Shown here piece by piece: positions 55,652 to 63,326 of a stretch of DNA of 64,000 nucleotides. Below the pieces are notes generated by a model that ran no database searches, was not told the origin of the DNA, and was given only the letters and a program-made list of their open reading frames with translations. The stretch lies in NCBI RefSeq assembly GCF_002995795.1, contig NZ_PVXN01000053.1, positions 288,341 to 352,340 on the forward strand. The letters run 5' to 3'. This DNA comes from Clostridium thermopalmarium DSM 5974. GTDB taxonomy: Bacteria; Bacillota; Clostridia; Clostridiales; Clostridiaceae. Every line of letters begins with the position of its first letter. The stretch's first letter is position 1. Position numbers and translations under genes: made by a program.

Positions 55652-56233
55652 TCACGAAAGTAAGTTTGCAATAGAATGATTTTTAATATTTTTTTGTCTG
55701 ATTTCCCAGGAAATTTTAGATAATTCAATGCCATTTATGAGTTTTATGTCATACTCTGAAGAAAGATGATTAACATATTCAATAGCATGATCAGAAAAAT
55801 CTCCAGTGGTGATTACTATGCCTTTTTTAACTTTATCATGAACCATAATTCCTATAAATTTTTGAAGTTCAGGTCTTCCTACTATAGCATATTTATCATC
55901 CGTATTATTTTCCTTATAAGGTGATTTAATACAGCTTACATATATCTTAGAATTACTAGATTTGTTACATATAAGACTTAATCCTCCTATAAAATCTTCA
56001 GATATAGGTACTATATTAAAATACCCCATGTTGTTTAGCAAGTAACTGCAATATTCTTCAAATTCACTTTCACTTAGATGGGATAAAAAGTATCTAGATA
56101 TTAGGCCATATATAGCTGTTTCTTGTTTAAATCGTTTTTTAATTTTATCTTCTATAGGGTATAGAAGTTTATTTAAGATATTTAGAAGTATTAATATAAA
56201 TACACATAAAATAAGTTTTTTTAATGGATTCAT
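55652..56233 (-). CDS. Mrr-like paralogue with lost catalytic residues
   Basis: 193 residues from ATG 56233 with AGGAG 8 bp upstream (a GTG at 56242 is inside that site). One N-terminal helix (about 5-24), then the same fold: HLSESEFEEYCSYLLNNMGYFN, GGLSLIC and VSCIK where the partner has GGKDIVC and VECK, then GIVITTGDFSDHAIEYV. Thus Asp99, Glu112 and Lys114 of the partner are replaced by Ser86, Ser100 and Ile102. It is probably not a nuclease but may pair with the active protein or bind DNA. The two genes are translated from one mRNA. Confidence 0.82.
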   Translation of the reverse strand: MNPLKKLILCVFILILLNILNKLLYPIEDKIKKRFKQETAIYGLISRYFLSHLSESEFEEYCSYLLNNMGYFNIVPISEDFIGGLSLICNKSSNSKIYVSCIKSPYKENNTDDKYAIVGRPELQKFIGIMVHDKVKKGIVITTGDFSDHAIEYVNHLSSEYDIKLINGIELSKISWEIRQKNIKNHSIANLLS

Positions 56234-56456
56234 AAAATTCACTCCTAAAATTTTAATTTCGTTTTTACAATTATTAGCATAAATTTAAATAAATATACAA
56301 TAAAACATTATAAATTAATTGAATATTTTTTGGAAATATGATAAACTTATATAGATAAATAAAGCGATGAGGTATCGTACATTGGTGTTTTCAAATAAAA
56401 AAGCTTCCTTTGTGTGATAAATGAGTCGCAATTTAAGAAAAGAGGAGATTTTTAAA

Positions 56457-56624
56457 ATGGCAGATAAAACATTAGTATGTAAAGATTGTGGAAAAGAGTT
56501 TATATTCACCGAAGGAGAGCAGCAATTTTATAAAGAAAAGGGATTTGAAAACGACCCAGTAAGATGCCCAGAATGTAGAAAAATTAGAAAGCAACAAAGA
56601 AACAATAGAAACTTCAATAGATAG
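56457..56624 (+). CDS. Small zinc-ribbon protein
   Basis: 55 residues, ATG 56457 with AGAGGAG 9 bp before. Two CxxC pairs (VCKDCGKEF near 8-16 and RCPECRKIRK near 36-45) form a treble-clef or ribbon zinc site, with FIFTEGEQQFYKEKGFENDPV between and a basic RKQQRNNRNFNR end. This is the zinc-ribbon domain found in many short Firmicute proteins of unknown role, possibly nucleic-acid binding. Divergent from the Mrr pair across 220 bp. Confidence 0.82.
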   Translation: MADKTLVCKDCGKEFIFTEGEQQFYKEKGFENDPVRCPECRKIRKQQRNNRNFNR

Positions 56625-56634
56625 TGAATGTATG

Positions 56635-56662
56635 GGAGCTGCAATGCAGTTCCTTTTTTTTA
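56635..56662 (+). terminator. Terminator after the zinc-ribbon gene
   Basis: GGAGCTGC/GCAGTTCC stem (56635-56642 with 56646-56653, one G-U) followed by TTTTTTT. Confidence 0.85.
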
Positions 56663-56839
56663 TAATTATCTTTGTATTTAATTACATTTATGGAAATATA
56701 ATTAAATAAAAAAGTATAGAAAAATATTTAATTTAATATATAATTATATCACAGGATATTTTATATTAAAAATGAGAATATAAAAAGGATTATACGCGTC
56801 GATAGAATATAAAATTTTATTCAAAAATAGGGGGAAAAT

Positions 56840-57529
56840 ATGAAAAAAAATGTGCCAGAATTAAATGGAAATTTAAGAAGCCACATGATAAAAATGCCTA
56901 CTATTATAAGAGAGGCAAGTGGTATAATAGTTCTAGGAAAAAGAATTAAATCTTTAGTATTTAGTACAGATGTAGCAGTTATACGAAATACAAACGCAGA
57001 TGCTGTAATGGCTGTATATCCTTTTACCCCTCAACCACTAATAACAGCAGCTTTAGTTGCGTCAGCAGATGTGCCAGTATTTTGCGGGGTAGGTGGAGGA
57101 GTAACAACTGGAAAACGAGTAGTAAATTTAGCTTTAGATGCGGAATTTAAAGGAGCTTTAGGAGTTGTATTAAATAATCCAACTTCTAATGAAGTTTTAA
57201 AACAAGTGAGGAAAACTATAGATATTCCTGTAGTAATAACAGTGGTATCAGAATATGAAGATATACAAGCAAGAATAAATGCGGGAGCAGACATATTAAA
57301 TGTTTCAGGAGCTAAAAGAACCGCGGATATAATTAGAGGTATTAGAAAAAAGTACCCTAATATTCCTATAATAGCTACTGGAGGACCTACTGAAGAGACT
57401 ATAAAAGAAACTATAGAAGCTGGAGCTAATGCTATTACTTACACACCGCCATCATCAGCAGATCTTTTTTCTGAACTTATGATAAAATATAGAAAAGAAC
57501 ATAAAGAAGAAGCTCAAGAGCAGCAATGA
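56840..57529 (+). CDS. TIM-barrel protein often annotated as hydrolase
   Basis: 229 residues. Phosphate-binding (beta/alpha)8 layout: SLVFSTDVAVIRNTNADAVMAVYPFTPQP, VPVFCGVGGGVTTGKR, FKGALGVVLNNP, IPVVITVVSEYEDIQARINAGADILNVSGA, NIPIIATGGPTEETIKETIEAGANAITYTPPS. The last unit looks like the phosphate site of ThiE/KDPG-aldolase-like barrels. Clostridial relatives are labelled hydrolase without known substrate; I cannot improve on that. GGGGG lies 8 bp before the ATG. Confidence 0.75.
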   Translation: MKKNVPELNGNLRSHMIKMPTIIREASGIIVLGKRIKSLVFSTDVAVIRNTNADAVMAVYPFTPQPLITAALVASADVPVFCGVGGGVTTGKRVVNLALDAEFKGALGVVLNNPTSNEVLKQVRKTIDIPVVITVVSEYEDIQARINAGADILNVSGAKRTADIIRGIRKKYPNIPIIATGGPTEETIKETIEAGANAITYTPPSSADLFSELMIKYRKEHKEEAQEQQ

Positions 57530-57587
57530 GTATAACTAGGGGTTATAATAATATGCACAAGCATTTATAAAATTAGTAAAAAATTAT

Positions 57588-57630
57588 AAAATAAGAGCAT
57601 TGCAAGTTAATTGTGATGCTCTTATTTTTA
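57588..57630 (+). terminator. Terminator after the TIM-barrel gene
   Basis: About 16-bp stem (57588-57605 with 57610-57627, one or two mismatches) with core AAGAGCAT/ATGCTCTT and T's after it. Confidence 0.85.
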
Positions 57631-57661
57631 TAGCGTTAAAAATTTGTAAAATAAAAGAAAT

Positions 57662-57870
57662 AAAAAGAGTACATTCATTGTATATCCATGCTCTACAATA
57701 AATGCACTCTACTTATGTTTTAATTCATTTTCCTTTATCAAACCATTAACTCCTTCTATCCTTTAATTGGCGGTATCACCCCCTAAGCTTTAGATTTTTA
57801 TAGCTTTGTATAAATGAGCAACACCTCCACTTTTTATATTTATAAACTTTGATTTATTGAAGTTTATAGT
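57662..57870 (-). ncRNA. Candidate minus-strand small transcript (RNA or tiny peptide)
   Basis: On the minus strand a dyad (57841-57868) lies near AT-rich promoter-like sequence and a 16-bp terminator with a T-run closes the unit (57694-57709 with 57667-57682). Between them lie three ribosome-binding-like sites (GGAGGTG, AGGGGG, AAGGAG). The best follows the rule exactly: AAGGAG at 57750-57755, 8 bp, then a TTG opening a 10-codon frame (57709-57741, MIKENELKHK). I recognise no RNA family. Confidence 0.35.
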
Positions 57871-58037
57871 ATAATGATACACCTTACAAAAATATTTATC
57901 AATATATTCTGAAAATTTTTTATAAACAAATAATAAAAATGTATCATTCTCATTTTTGTATCATTTGCTGCATATATATTAGCGTTGCCATATACAGCAA
58001 ATTTATCTAACTGTTGAGGTGTTAGAAGCTCTCTCAC
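57864..58037 (-). pseudogene. Possible gene remnant or small ORF
   Basis: A 57-codon frame from GTG 58037. Its first half, RELLTPQQLDKFAVYGNANIYAAND, has a balanced composition unlike random AT-rich translation, whereas the end is all hydrophobic. No good ribosome binding site. It starts next to the GC-hairpin repeat at 58071, so it may be what remains of a larger gene. No family recognised. Confidence 0.2.
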
Positions 58038-58070
58038 TAATTTCTTCGAGTGTTTCAGTTTTTATATATT

Positions 58071-58163
58071 AAAATATTTCTAAGTGCAGGCGCCGTAGGC
58101 GCTTTAACTTAGCCTTGGCGCCCCACTTCTCAATTTAATAAAAATGCGCAGCATTTTTATTAT
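58071..58163 (+). repeat. GC-hairpin repeat, copy 2, joined to the transglycosylase terminator
   Basis: Begins AAAATATTTCTAAGTGCAGG, has nested GGCGCC-type hairpins and ends in AATAAAAATGC-GCA-GCATTTTTATT (58136-58160), which acts as terminator for the minus-strand transglycosylase gene. The copy at 63252 keeps the same start and the same final hairpin. Confidence 0.7.
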
Positions 58164-58813
58164 TTTCCGTAGTATTTCATTACTTTCTTAACGTAGTCCT
58201 GTGTTTCAGTCGGGAGTTTAGAGATTTCTTCCACAGTGTCCACGCCTCTTCGTCTAAGAGTGCCTGGTCCAGCATTGTATGCAGCTAAGGCTAGTTGTTT
58301 TGAATTGCTATACATTTCAAGCATAGATTTTAAGTATTTTGTTCCTCCATCTATGTTTTGTTCAATGTCATAGGGATCTGTAACTCCAAGCTCACGGGCG
58401 GTTCCAGGCATAAGCTGCATAAGCCCTTGAGCTCCGGCGTGAGAAGTAGAATTAGGATCAAAATCAGATTCCTGTTTTATTACAGCCATAATAAGATCTT
58501 TATCTATACCGTATTTTCTTGATGCTTTTTCTACAGCCTGCTCTATTGAGATATTTCCAGAGCTTAAAGAAGTTTTTATATTATTATATATATTATTAAG
58601 TCTTTCGCCTCCACCATATCCAAGTTTACTTAAATCTACATTATCTAAACCTAATTTGCTTAAATCAATATTTCCTTTATTATTTGCAGCATTTAAAAGA
58701 CTTTCCATCATAATTTGAAATCCAGAAGAGTTTCCAGCAGCTTGTTTTAACATTTCTGTCATCAACTGAAATTTCATAAATTGTTCTACTTGTTTAGAAT
58801 TATTTACTTCCAT
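58160..58813 (-). CDS. Lytic transglycosylase, SLT domain
   Basis: Cleaves the glycan strands of peptidoglycan. 217 residues. The C-terminal domain (about 88-215) is a goose-type/SLT domain with catalytic Glu115 (VIKQESDFDP), HAGAQGLMQLMPGTARELG and ALAAYNAGPGTLRRRG, all conserved. The N-terminal 85 residues are a helical Asn-rich part with the tandem unit NIDLSKLGLDNVDLSKLG. No signal peptide is visible, so it may leave the cell by a holin or flagellar route or act after lysis of the mother cell. Starts at 58813 with AGGTGGTG upstream. Confidence 0.9.
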   Translation of the reverse strand: MEVNNSKQVEQFMKFQLMTEMLKQAAGNSSGFQIMMESLLNAANNKGNIDLSKLGLDNVDLSKLGYGGGERLNNIYNNIKTSLSSGNISIEQAVEKASRKYGIDKDLIMAVIKQESDFDPNSTSHAGAQGLMQLMPGTARELGVTDPYDIEQNIDGGTKYLKSMLEMYSNSKQLALAAYNAGPGTLRRRGVDTVEEISKLPTETQDYVKKVMKYYGK

Positions 58814-59051
58814 AACATCACCACCTTTTTTATTTATGATTAAATAACTTTATACTCTAATTTTATCGTAAAGTTATAATATAAGCTTTATAGCATAGTC
58901 ATGGTTAATAAAAGTAAATATAAAGTATAGTTTTGAATAAAATTATTTATTATGTGGAAAAATATTAAATAATTATGTGGAAAAGTTTATAAAATTTACA
59001 TATATAATAACCATCTTTACTATAGTATATCAAGGGAGGGTATTGTAAATT

Positions 59052-59297
59052 ATGGAATATAATTGGGAAGAGGCGCATTTTAATAATGTCTTTGAAGAAA
59101 CTTATAATTCATTAAAAGCATCTATAGAAAAAGGCTCTAGGTATAATGTAGAAAATCTGAGAGATTTATTGAATAATTTATATATGCAGCATGGAAATAA
59201 TCAGCTTGGAATGGGTGAAGCAACGTCAATATGTATAGAGGCACAAATAGCTGCATGTGAAGCGCTTTTAGCAGAGTATAAGGGGAGTCTTACTTAA
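59052..59297 (+). CDS. Small helical hypothetical protein
   Basis: 81 residues, no recognised family. Acidic, mostly helical: EEAHFNNVFEETYNSLKASIEKG, then NVENLRDLLNNLYMQHGN and SICIEAQIAACEALLAEYKG. AAGGGAGGG lies 11 bp before ATG 59052. Two copies of TGTGGAAAA (58953 and 58976), which fit a relaxed DnaA box on the opposite strand, lie upstream. It is divergent from the transglycosylase and 180 bp before the tRNA genes. Confidence 0.65.
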   Translation: MEYNWEEAHFNNVFEETYNSLKASIEKGSRYNVENLRDLLNNLYMQHGNNQLGMGEATSICIEAQIAACEALLAEYKGSLT

Positions 59298-59477
59298 ACG
59301 CCCCCTAGCGTATCTTTATAAGAGAATAAAAGATATAGTGAGAAATGATGAAAAATGTAAAAATAATTAAATTAAATCATTTGTAATATGCTTCGCATAA
59401 AAATGATGTGTGATAAAATAACACTTGTCCTAAGGGAAAATAAATTTGAGAAAAGCAATTTAGTAGATAAAGTTTAT

Positions 59478-59553
59478 GGGGGTATAGCTCAGTTGGGAGA
59501 GCACCTGCCTTGCACGCAGGGGGTCAAGAGTTCGAATCTCTTTATCTCCACCA
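59478..59553 (+). tRNA. tRNA-Ala (anticodon TGC)
   Basis: 76 nt including encoded CCA. Acceptor GGGGGTA/TATCTCC with two G-U pairs, D-loop AGCTCAGTTGGGAGAGC, anticodon arm CTGCCTTGCACGCAG with TGC, T-arm GTTCGAATC. Confidence 0.97.
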
Positions 59554-59559
59554 TCTTTT

Positions 59560-59636
<77 letters not shown>

Positions 59637-59667
59637 ATTAAGTTGATTGTAAAAATTAATAAAATAT

Positions 59668-59741
59668 GCGGGTATGGTTCAATGGTAGAACGTCAGCCTT
59701 CCAAGCTGAACACAGGGGTTCGATTCCCCTTACCCGCTCCA
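59668..59741 (+). tRNA. tRNA-Gly (anticodon TCC)
   Basis: 74 nt with TCCA end. Acceptor GCGGGTA/TACCCGC, anticodon arm CAGCCTTCCAAGCTG with TCC, T-arm GGTTCGATTCC. Last tRNA before a terminator. Confidence 0.97.
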
Positions 59742-59744
59742 ATA

Positions 59745-59776
59745 AAAAAAACACCTCAATAAGAGGTGTTTTTTTA
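59745..59776 (+). terminator. Terminator of the tRNA cluster
   Basis: AAACACCTC/GAGGTGTTT stem around AATAA with a long T-run. Confidence 0.92.
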
Positions 59777-60032
59777 TTGCTAATTATAAGCAAAGTGAAA
59801 GATTGATATAAATTTAACAAAAACAAGTGTAATAAGTATTTTAATATAAGAAATAAGGATACATTGGGAAAGAACGTTATTTTTCATTTTAAATCACATT
59901 TTAGTTTAAATAAGTATTGAAGTAAAATATATGTAGTTGGTATTCTTGTGAAACCAAACTTCATAATTTATTATAATCAATTTAATTTAACAACTTATAT
60001 CCAATTTTGGAATAAGAATGGAGGAAGTTATT

Positions 60033-60617
60033 ATGCAAGAAAAGGTTTTAACAAAAACAAAATTTACTACAAGACAAATTGCAGTAATAGGAATGTTATT
60101 TGCAATTACTATAGTCTTGGGGGCAACAGGGATTGGATTTATACCAATACCACCATTTAAGTTAACTATAATGCATATACCAGTGATTATAGGTTCATTA
60201 ATAGAAGGACCCATAGTCGGAGGGTTGCTTGGATTACTTTTTGGAATATTTAGTATGTTTCAAGCTATAAACACACCATCTCCAGTATCGTTTATATTTA
60301 TGAATCCTTTAGTAGCGGTTTTACCTAGAGTTTTAATAGGCATAACCCCATATTTAGCTTACAAATATATAAACATAAAAAAGTCCAAGCTTAAATTAGC
60401 AATATCAGCGGCTATAGGATCTTTTACTAATACGATAGGAGTAGTAGGACTAATTTACGCACTTTACTTAAAAGCTTATGCTGAGGCACTGCATATATCA
60501 GTTAGCACTGCTAGCAAGTCTTTATTTCTTTTAATAATCAATGGAGTTAATTCAGCTGCACTTGCTATTTTTGTAACAGTTCCTATAGTACTAGCAGTTA
60601 ATAAGATTAAAAAGTAG
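60033..60617 (+). CDS. ECF transporter substrate-binding (S) component
   Basis: Membrane protein that captures a vitamin-type substrate and docks on the shared EcfAT module (not in this window). 194 residues with about six helices. The ALA-like front RQIAVIGMLFAITIVLGATG and the loops KLTIMHIPVIIGSLIEGPIVGGLLGLLFGIFSMFQ are typical of S components. The second segment resembles PanT/FolT-type members, but I will not fix the vitamin. Start ATG 60033, with AATGGAGG 8 bp before; the earlier in-frame ATG at 60018 overlaps that site. The 250-bp leader holds no riboswitch I recognise. Confidence 0.85.
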   Translation: MQEKVLTKTKFTTRQIAVIGMLFAITIVLGATGIGFIPIPPFKLTIMHIPVIIGSLIEGPIVGGLLGLLFGIFSMFQAINTPSPVSFIFMNPLVAVLPRVLIGITPYLAYKYINIKKSKLKLAISAAIGSFTNTIGVVGLIYALYLKAYAEALHISVSTASKSLFLLIINGVNSAALAIFVTVPIVLAVNKIKK

Positions 60618-60650
60618 GGATAATTTCAAGGTTTATATAAGAATACCAAT

Positions 60651-60690
60651 AAGACTGCCTAATTTAATTATCATAGAGGCAGTCTTTTTA
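60651..60690 (+). terminator. Terminator after the ECF S gene
   Basis: AAGACTGCCT/AGGCAGTCTT stem (60651-60660 with 60677-60686) and T-run. Confidence 0.9.
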
Positions 60691-60838
60691 TTTTATAAAA
60701 TATGAAATATACTACTAAAAGTAGTTTCTAATGGAGCTTAAGTATTAAGAAATTTTATTTTAAAAACTAGTTTTAAATCAGCAGCATGAGAAATAAAGTT
60801 ATATAAACAATAAAAATATTTTAAGGAGGAATAGGATA

Positions 60839-61837
60839 ATGAAAAAGTTAATTAACAATCCAGAAAATGTTGTACAAGAAATGCTAGATGGAATGGTGCT
60901 AGCACATCCTGAATATATAAAAAAATTAGATGAATTTAATGTCATAGTAAGAAAAAATTCACCAGTGCAAGGAAAAGTTGCTCTAGTAAGTGGTGGAGGA
61001 AGTGGCCATGAGCCAGCTCATGGAGGATATGTAGGAAAAGGGATGTTAAATGCTGCAGTAGCTGGAGAGGTATTTACATCACCAACACCAGATCAAATAT
61101 ATGAGGCTATTAAGGCTGTGGATGGAGGAGCAGGTGTACTTTTAGTTGTTAAAAACTACACTGGAGATGTAATGAATTTTGAAATGGCAAAAGATATGGC
61201 TGAAATGGATGGAATTAGTGTAGATTATGTAGTAGTTAATGATGATGTAGCTGTAGAAAATAGTACTTATACTGCAGGAAGGCGTGGTATTGCAGGAACA
61301 ATCTTTGTTCATAAGATAGCTGGAGCAAAGGCTGAAACAGGAGCAAGTTTAACAGAAGTTAAGGTAGTTGCTGAAAAGGTTATCAAAAATGTAAGAAGTA
61401 TGGGAATGGCTTTAACACCATGTATAGTTCCAGCAGCAGGAAAAGCTAATTTTACTTTGGCAGAAAATGAAATGGAAATTGGAATGGGCATTCATGGGGA
61501 GCCAGGAACCCATAGAGAGACTATAAAAACAGCTGATGAAATTGCAGAACATTTAGTAAATAAAATTTTAGGAGATATGCCTCTAAATGAAGGGGAAGAA
61601 GTTGCAGTTATGGTAAATGGTTTAGCAGGTACACCTCTTATGGAACTTTATATAGTCAATAGAAAAGTAAATCAAATGCTGCAAGCAAAAGGAGTTAAGG
61701 TTTATAAGACTTTGGTTGGAGAATTTATGACTTCACTTGAAATGGCAGGATGTTCAGTTAGTATATTAAAATTAGATGATGAATTAAAAGAACTTTTAGA
61801 TGCACCAGCAGATACACCAGCTTTAAAAGTACTATAA
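60839..61837 (+). CDS. dhaK: PTS-dependent dihydroxyacetone kinase, DhaK subunit
   Basis: Binds dihydroxyacetone covalently through a His and positions it for phosphorylation by DhaL. 332 residues. His219 in GMGIHGEPG is the substrate-binding residue; SGGGSGHEPAHGGYVGKGML (about 50-70) and VKNYTGDVMNFEMA are the other family marks. AAGGAGG lies 9 bp before ATG 60839. First of dhaKLM. No regulator (DhaR/DhaS) lies beside it. Confidence 0.96.
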   Translation: MKKLINNPENVVQEMLDGMVLAHPEYIKKLDEFNVIVRKNSPVQGKVALVSGGGSGHEPAHGGYVGKGMLNAAVAGEVFTSPTPDQIYEAIKAVDGGAGVLLVVKNYTGDVMNFEMAKDMAEMDGISVDYVVVNDDVAVENSTYTAGRRGIAGTIFVHKIAGAKAETGASLTEVKVVAEKVIKNVRSMGMALTPCIVPAAGKANFTLAENEMEIGMGIHGEPGTHRETIKTADEIAEHLVNKILGDMPLNEGEEVAVMVNGLAGTPLMELYIVNRKVNQMLQAKGVKVYKTLVGEFMTSLEMAGCSVSILKLDDELKELLDAPADTPALKVL

Positions 61838-61858
61838 ATAAAAATAGGGGAGATTATA

Positions 61859-62491
61859 ATGAGCGTAAACGGATTAAGAGTTATAGAAATAATAAATAAA
61901 ATTGGAGAAGTTATAGAAAAAAACAAATTGTTTTTGACGGAACTTGATGCTGCAATTGGAGATGGAGACCATGGACTTAATATGAGCAAAGGCTTTAATG
62001 CGGTAAAAGAAAAATTAAAAGATGATAATGGAAACAATATAGGTAATATTCTTAAGAAAACAGGTATGGCTTTAGTATCAAATGTAGGAGGGGCATCAGG
62101 CCCTCTATATGGAACAGCTTTTATGAAAGCAGCTATGGTGGTAAATGGGAAAAGTGAAATTGATATAAAAGATTTTGAAAAAATGTTAGAAGCAGCTTTA
62201 GACGGCATAAAAATGAGGGGTAAAGCAGAGTTAAATGATAAAACTATGATAGATGCTATAGAACCAGCATTAAATAGTTTAAGAAGTTCTATAGAAAAAG
62301 GACTGTGTCCAAAAGAAGCATTAAAAGAGGCTGTAGATGCAGCTTATAAAGGAGTTGAGCATACAAAAGAAATAGCAGCAAGAAAAGGTAGAGCTAGTTA
62401 TTTAGGAGAGAGAAGTATAGGTCATCAAGATGCAGGCGCTACTTCCAGTACTTTGATTTTAGAAACCATATATAAAGAAATTCAAGGTTAG
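61859..62491 (+). CDS. dhaL: PTS-dependent dihydroxyacetone kinase, ADP-binding subunit DhaL
   Basis: Carries a tightly bound ADP that is rephosphorylated by DhaM and donates the phosphate. 210 residues. The DAAIGDGDHGLNMSKGF motif (about 30-46) holds the Mg-ADP Asp residues; NVGGASGPLYGTAFMKA, and RKGRASYLGERSIGHQDAGA at the end are conserved. Follows dhaK by 21 bp with GGGGAG. Confidence 0.96.
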   Translation: MSVNGLRVIEIINKIGEVIEKNKLFLTELDAAIGDGDHGLNMSKGFNAVKEKLKDDNGNNIGNILKKTGMALVSNVGGASGPLYGTAFMKAAMVVNGKSEIDIKDFEKMLEAALDGIKMRGKAELNDKTMIDAIEPALNSLRSSIEKGLCPKEALKEAVDAAYKGVEHTKEIAARKGRASYLGERSIGHQDAGATSSTLILETIYKEIQG

Positions 62492-62514
62492 TAATAAATG
62501 AAATTATTTTAATT

Positions 62515-62556
62515 AGAGGACCTTAGATTTACTGAAAGGGTTTACCTAAGGTCTTC
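62515..62556 (+). other. Hairpin between dhaL and dhaM
   Basis: GACCTTAG pairs with CTAAGGTC, extended to about 16 bp with mismatches, and without a T-run. It may tune the ratio of DhaM to DhaL or mark an mRNA end. Confidence 0.6.
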
Positions 62557-62588
62557 TACACATAGCTGAAAGTAAAGGAGAGGAATTC

Positions 62589-62978
62589 ATGGTAGGATTA
62601 GTAATAGTATCTCATAGCGAGAAAGTAGCACAAGGAGTAAAAGAACTTGCAAGTCAAATGGCGTCAGGCCTTCCTATTGCAGCAGCAGGAGGAACTAGTG
62701 ATGGAAGATTAGGAACAGATATGGGGAAAATTTTAAATGCTATAAATGAGGTTTATTCTCAGGATGGAGTTTTAATTATATTTGATTTAGGCAGTGCATA
62801 TATGAATGCGGAAATGGCGCTTGAATTTCTTGAAGAAGATATGAGAAATAATGTAGAGATAATAGATACCGCAATAGTAGAAGGTGCTATTACTGCTGCA
62901 GTTGAAAGTAGCATAGGTAAAACTATGTCAGAGATAAAAGAAGCAGTAAAAAATATGAGTCTTGGGAAAATGCCGTAA
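62589..62978 (+). CDS. dhaM: Dihydroxyacetone kinase phosphotransfer subunit DhaM (EIIA domain)
   Basis: Takes phosphate from HPr and passes it to the ADP on DhaL. 129 residues: only the EIIA-mannose-like domain, without the HPr and EI-like domains of the longer E. coli DhaM, as usual in Firmicutes. The phosphorylated His9 lies in VIVSHSEKVA; GTSDGRLGTDMGKI and IIFDLGSAYMN are conserved. AAAGGAGAGG precedes ATG 62589. Confidence 0.95.
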   Translation: MVGLVIVSHSEKVAQGVKELASQMASGLPIAAAGGTSDGRLGTDMGKILNAINEVYSQDGVLIIFDLGSAYMNAEMALEFLEEDMRNNVEIIDTAIVEGAITAAVESSIGKTMSEIKEAVKNMSLGKMP

Positions 62979-63000
62979 TAGAAATATTATACGACAATAT

Positions 63001-63217
63001 TTAATATTGAATTTCCCCATGAGATTTGTATTTAGGAAAGCTTTATTATGCAAAGAAGCTTTAATATTTCTGATTTTAAAACTCATAAACCTTCTAAACT
63101 CACTATCGTTCAGATAATAGAAGGCTCTTACAATGTCTTAAATCCAGAAATAAAAAGCTTCTAATGCTTGTTTAACGCTTTATACAATGCAAATCTCATG
63201 CTCCAGTTCAATATTAG
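63001..63217. repeat. 217-bp imperfect palindrome made of two head-to-head repeat units
   Basis: Ends TTAATATTGA (63001-63010) and TCAATATTAG (63208-63217) are inverted copies. Inside, CATGAGATTTGTATTTAGG at 63018 and the minus-strand CATGAGATTTGCATTGTA ending at 63200 begin two copies of the roughly 90-bp unit also found at 49671-49780. The minus-strand copy is about 85 percent identical to the one at 49.7 kb. Confidence 0.75.
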
Positions 63218-63251
63218 AAGCATTATTCATAATTATATAATTTTTTAAAGT

Positions 63252-63326
63252 GAAATATTTCTAAGTGGGGGCGCTGCGGGTCCCTCCACTTAATAAAAAT
63301 GCTGAGCATTTTATTATATATCGTAT
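63252..63326 (+). repeat. GC-hairpin repeat, copy 3
   Basis: GAAATATTTCTAAGTGGGGG, GC-rich centre, CACTT, then AATAAAAATGC-TGA-GCATTTTATT and a TCGTA end, all matching the copy at 58071 with a deletion in the middle. Confidence 0.7.

Larger units (their letters stand above)
57631..58070 (-). other. Spacer with a minus-strand terminator, short dyads and a possible gene remnant
   Basis: About 440 bp without an ordinary gene. It contains a minus-strand intrinsic terminator (57662-57709), a 9-bp dyad (57841-57868), a hairpin ATTTGCTG/CAGCAAAT (57963-58002), three copies of TGTATCATT (one inverted), and a 57-codon minus-strand frame. Confidence 0.55.

Noticed and set aside
59777..60032. Vitamin riboswitch before the ECF S component
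   Set aside because: Looked for folate, riboflavin, thiamine, B12 and preQ1 hallmarks; none fit. Only a weak AGTTGGT/ACCAAACT hairpin near 59934-59963 was seen.
61702..62208. 168-codon minus-strand frame across dhaK-dhaL
   Set aside because: Overlaps the conserved DhaL ADP-binding region; no ribosome binding site or recognisable domain.
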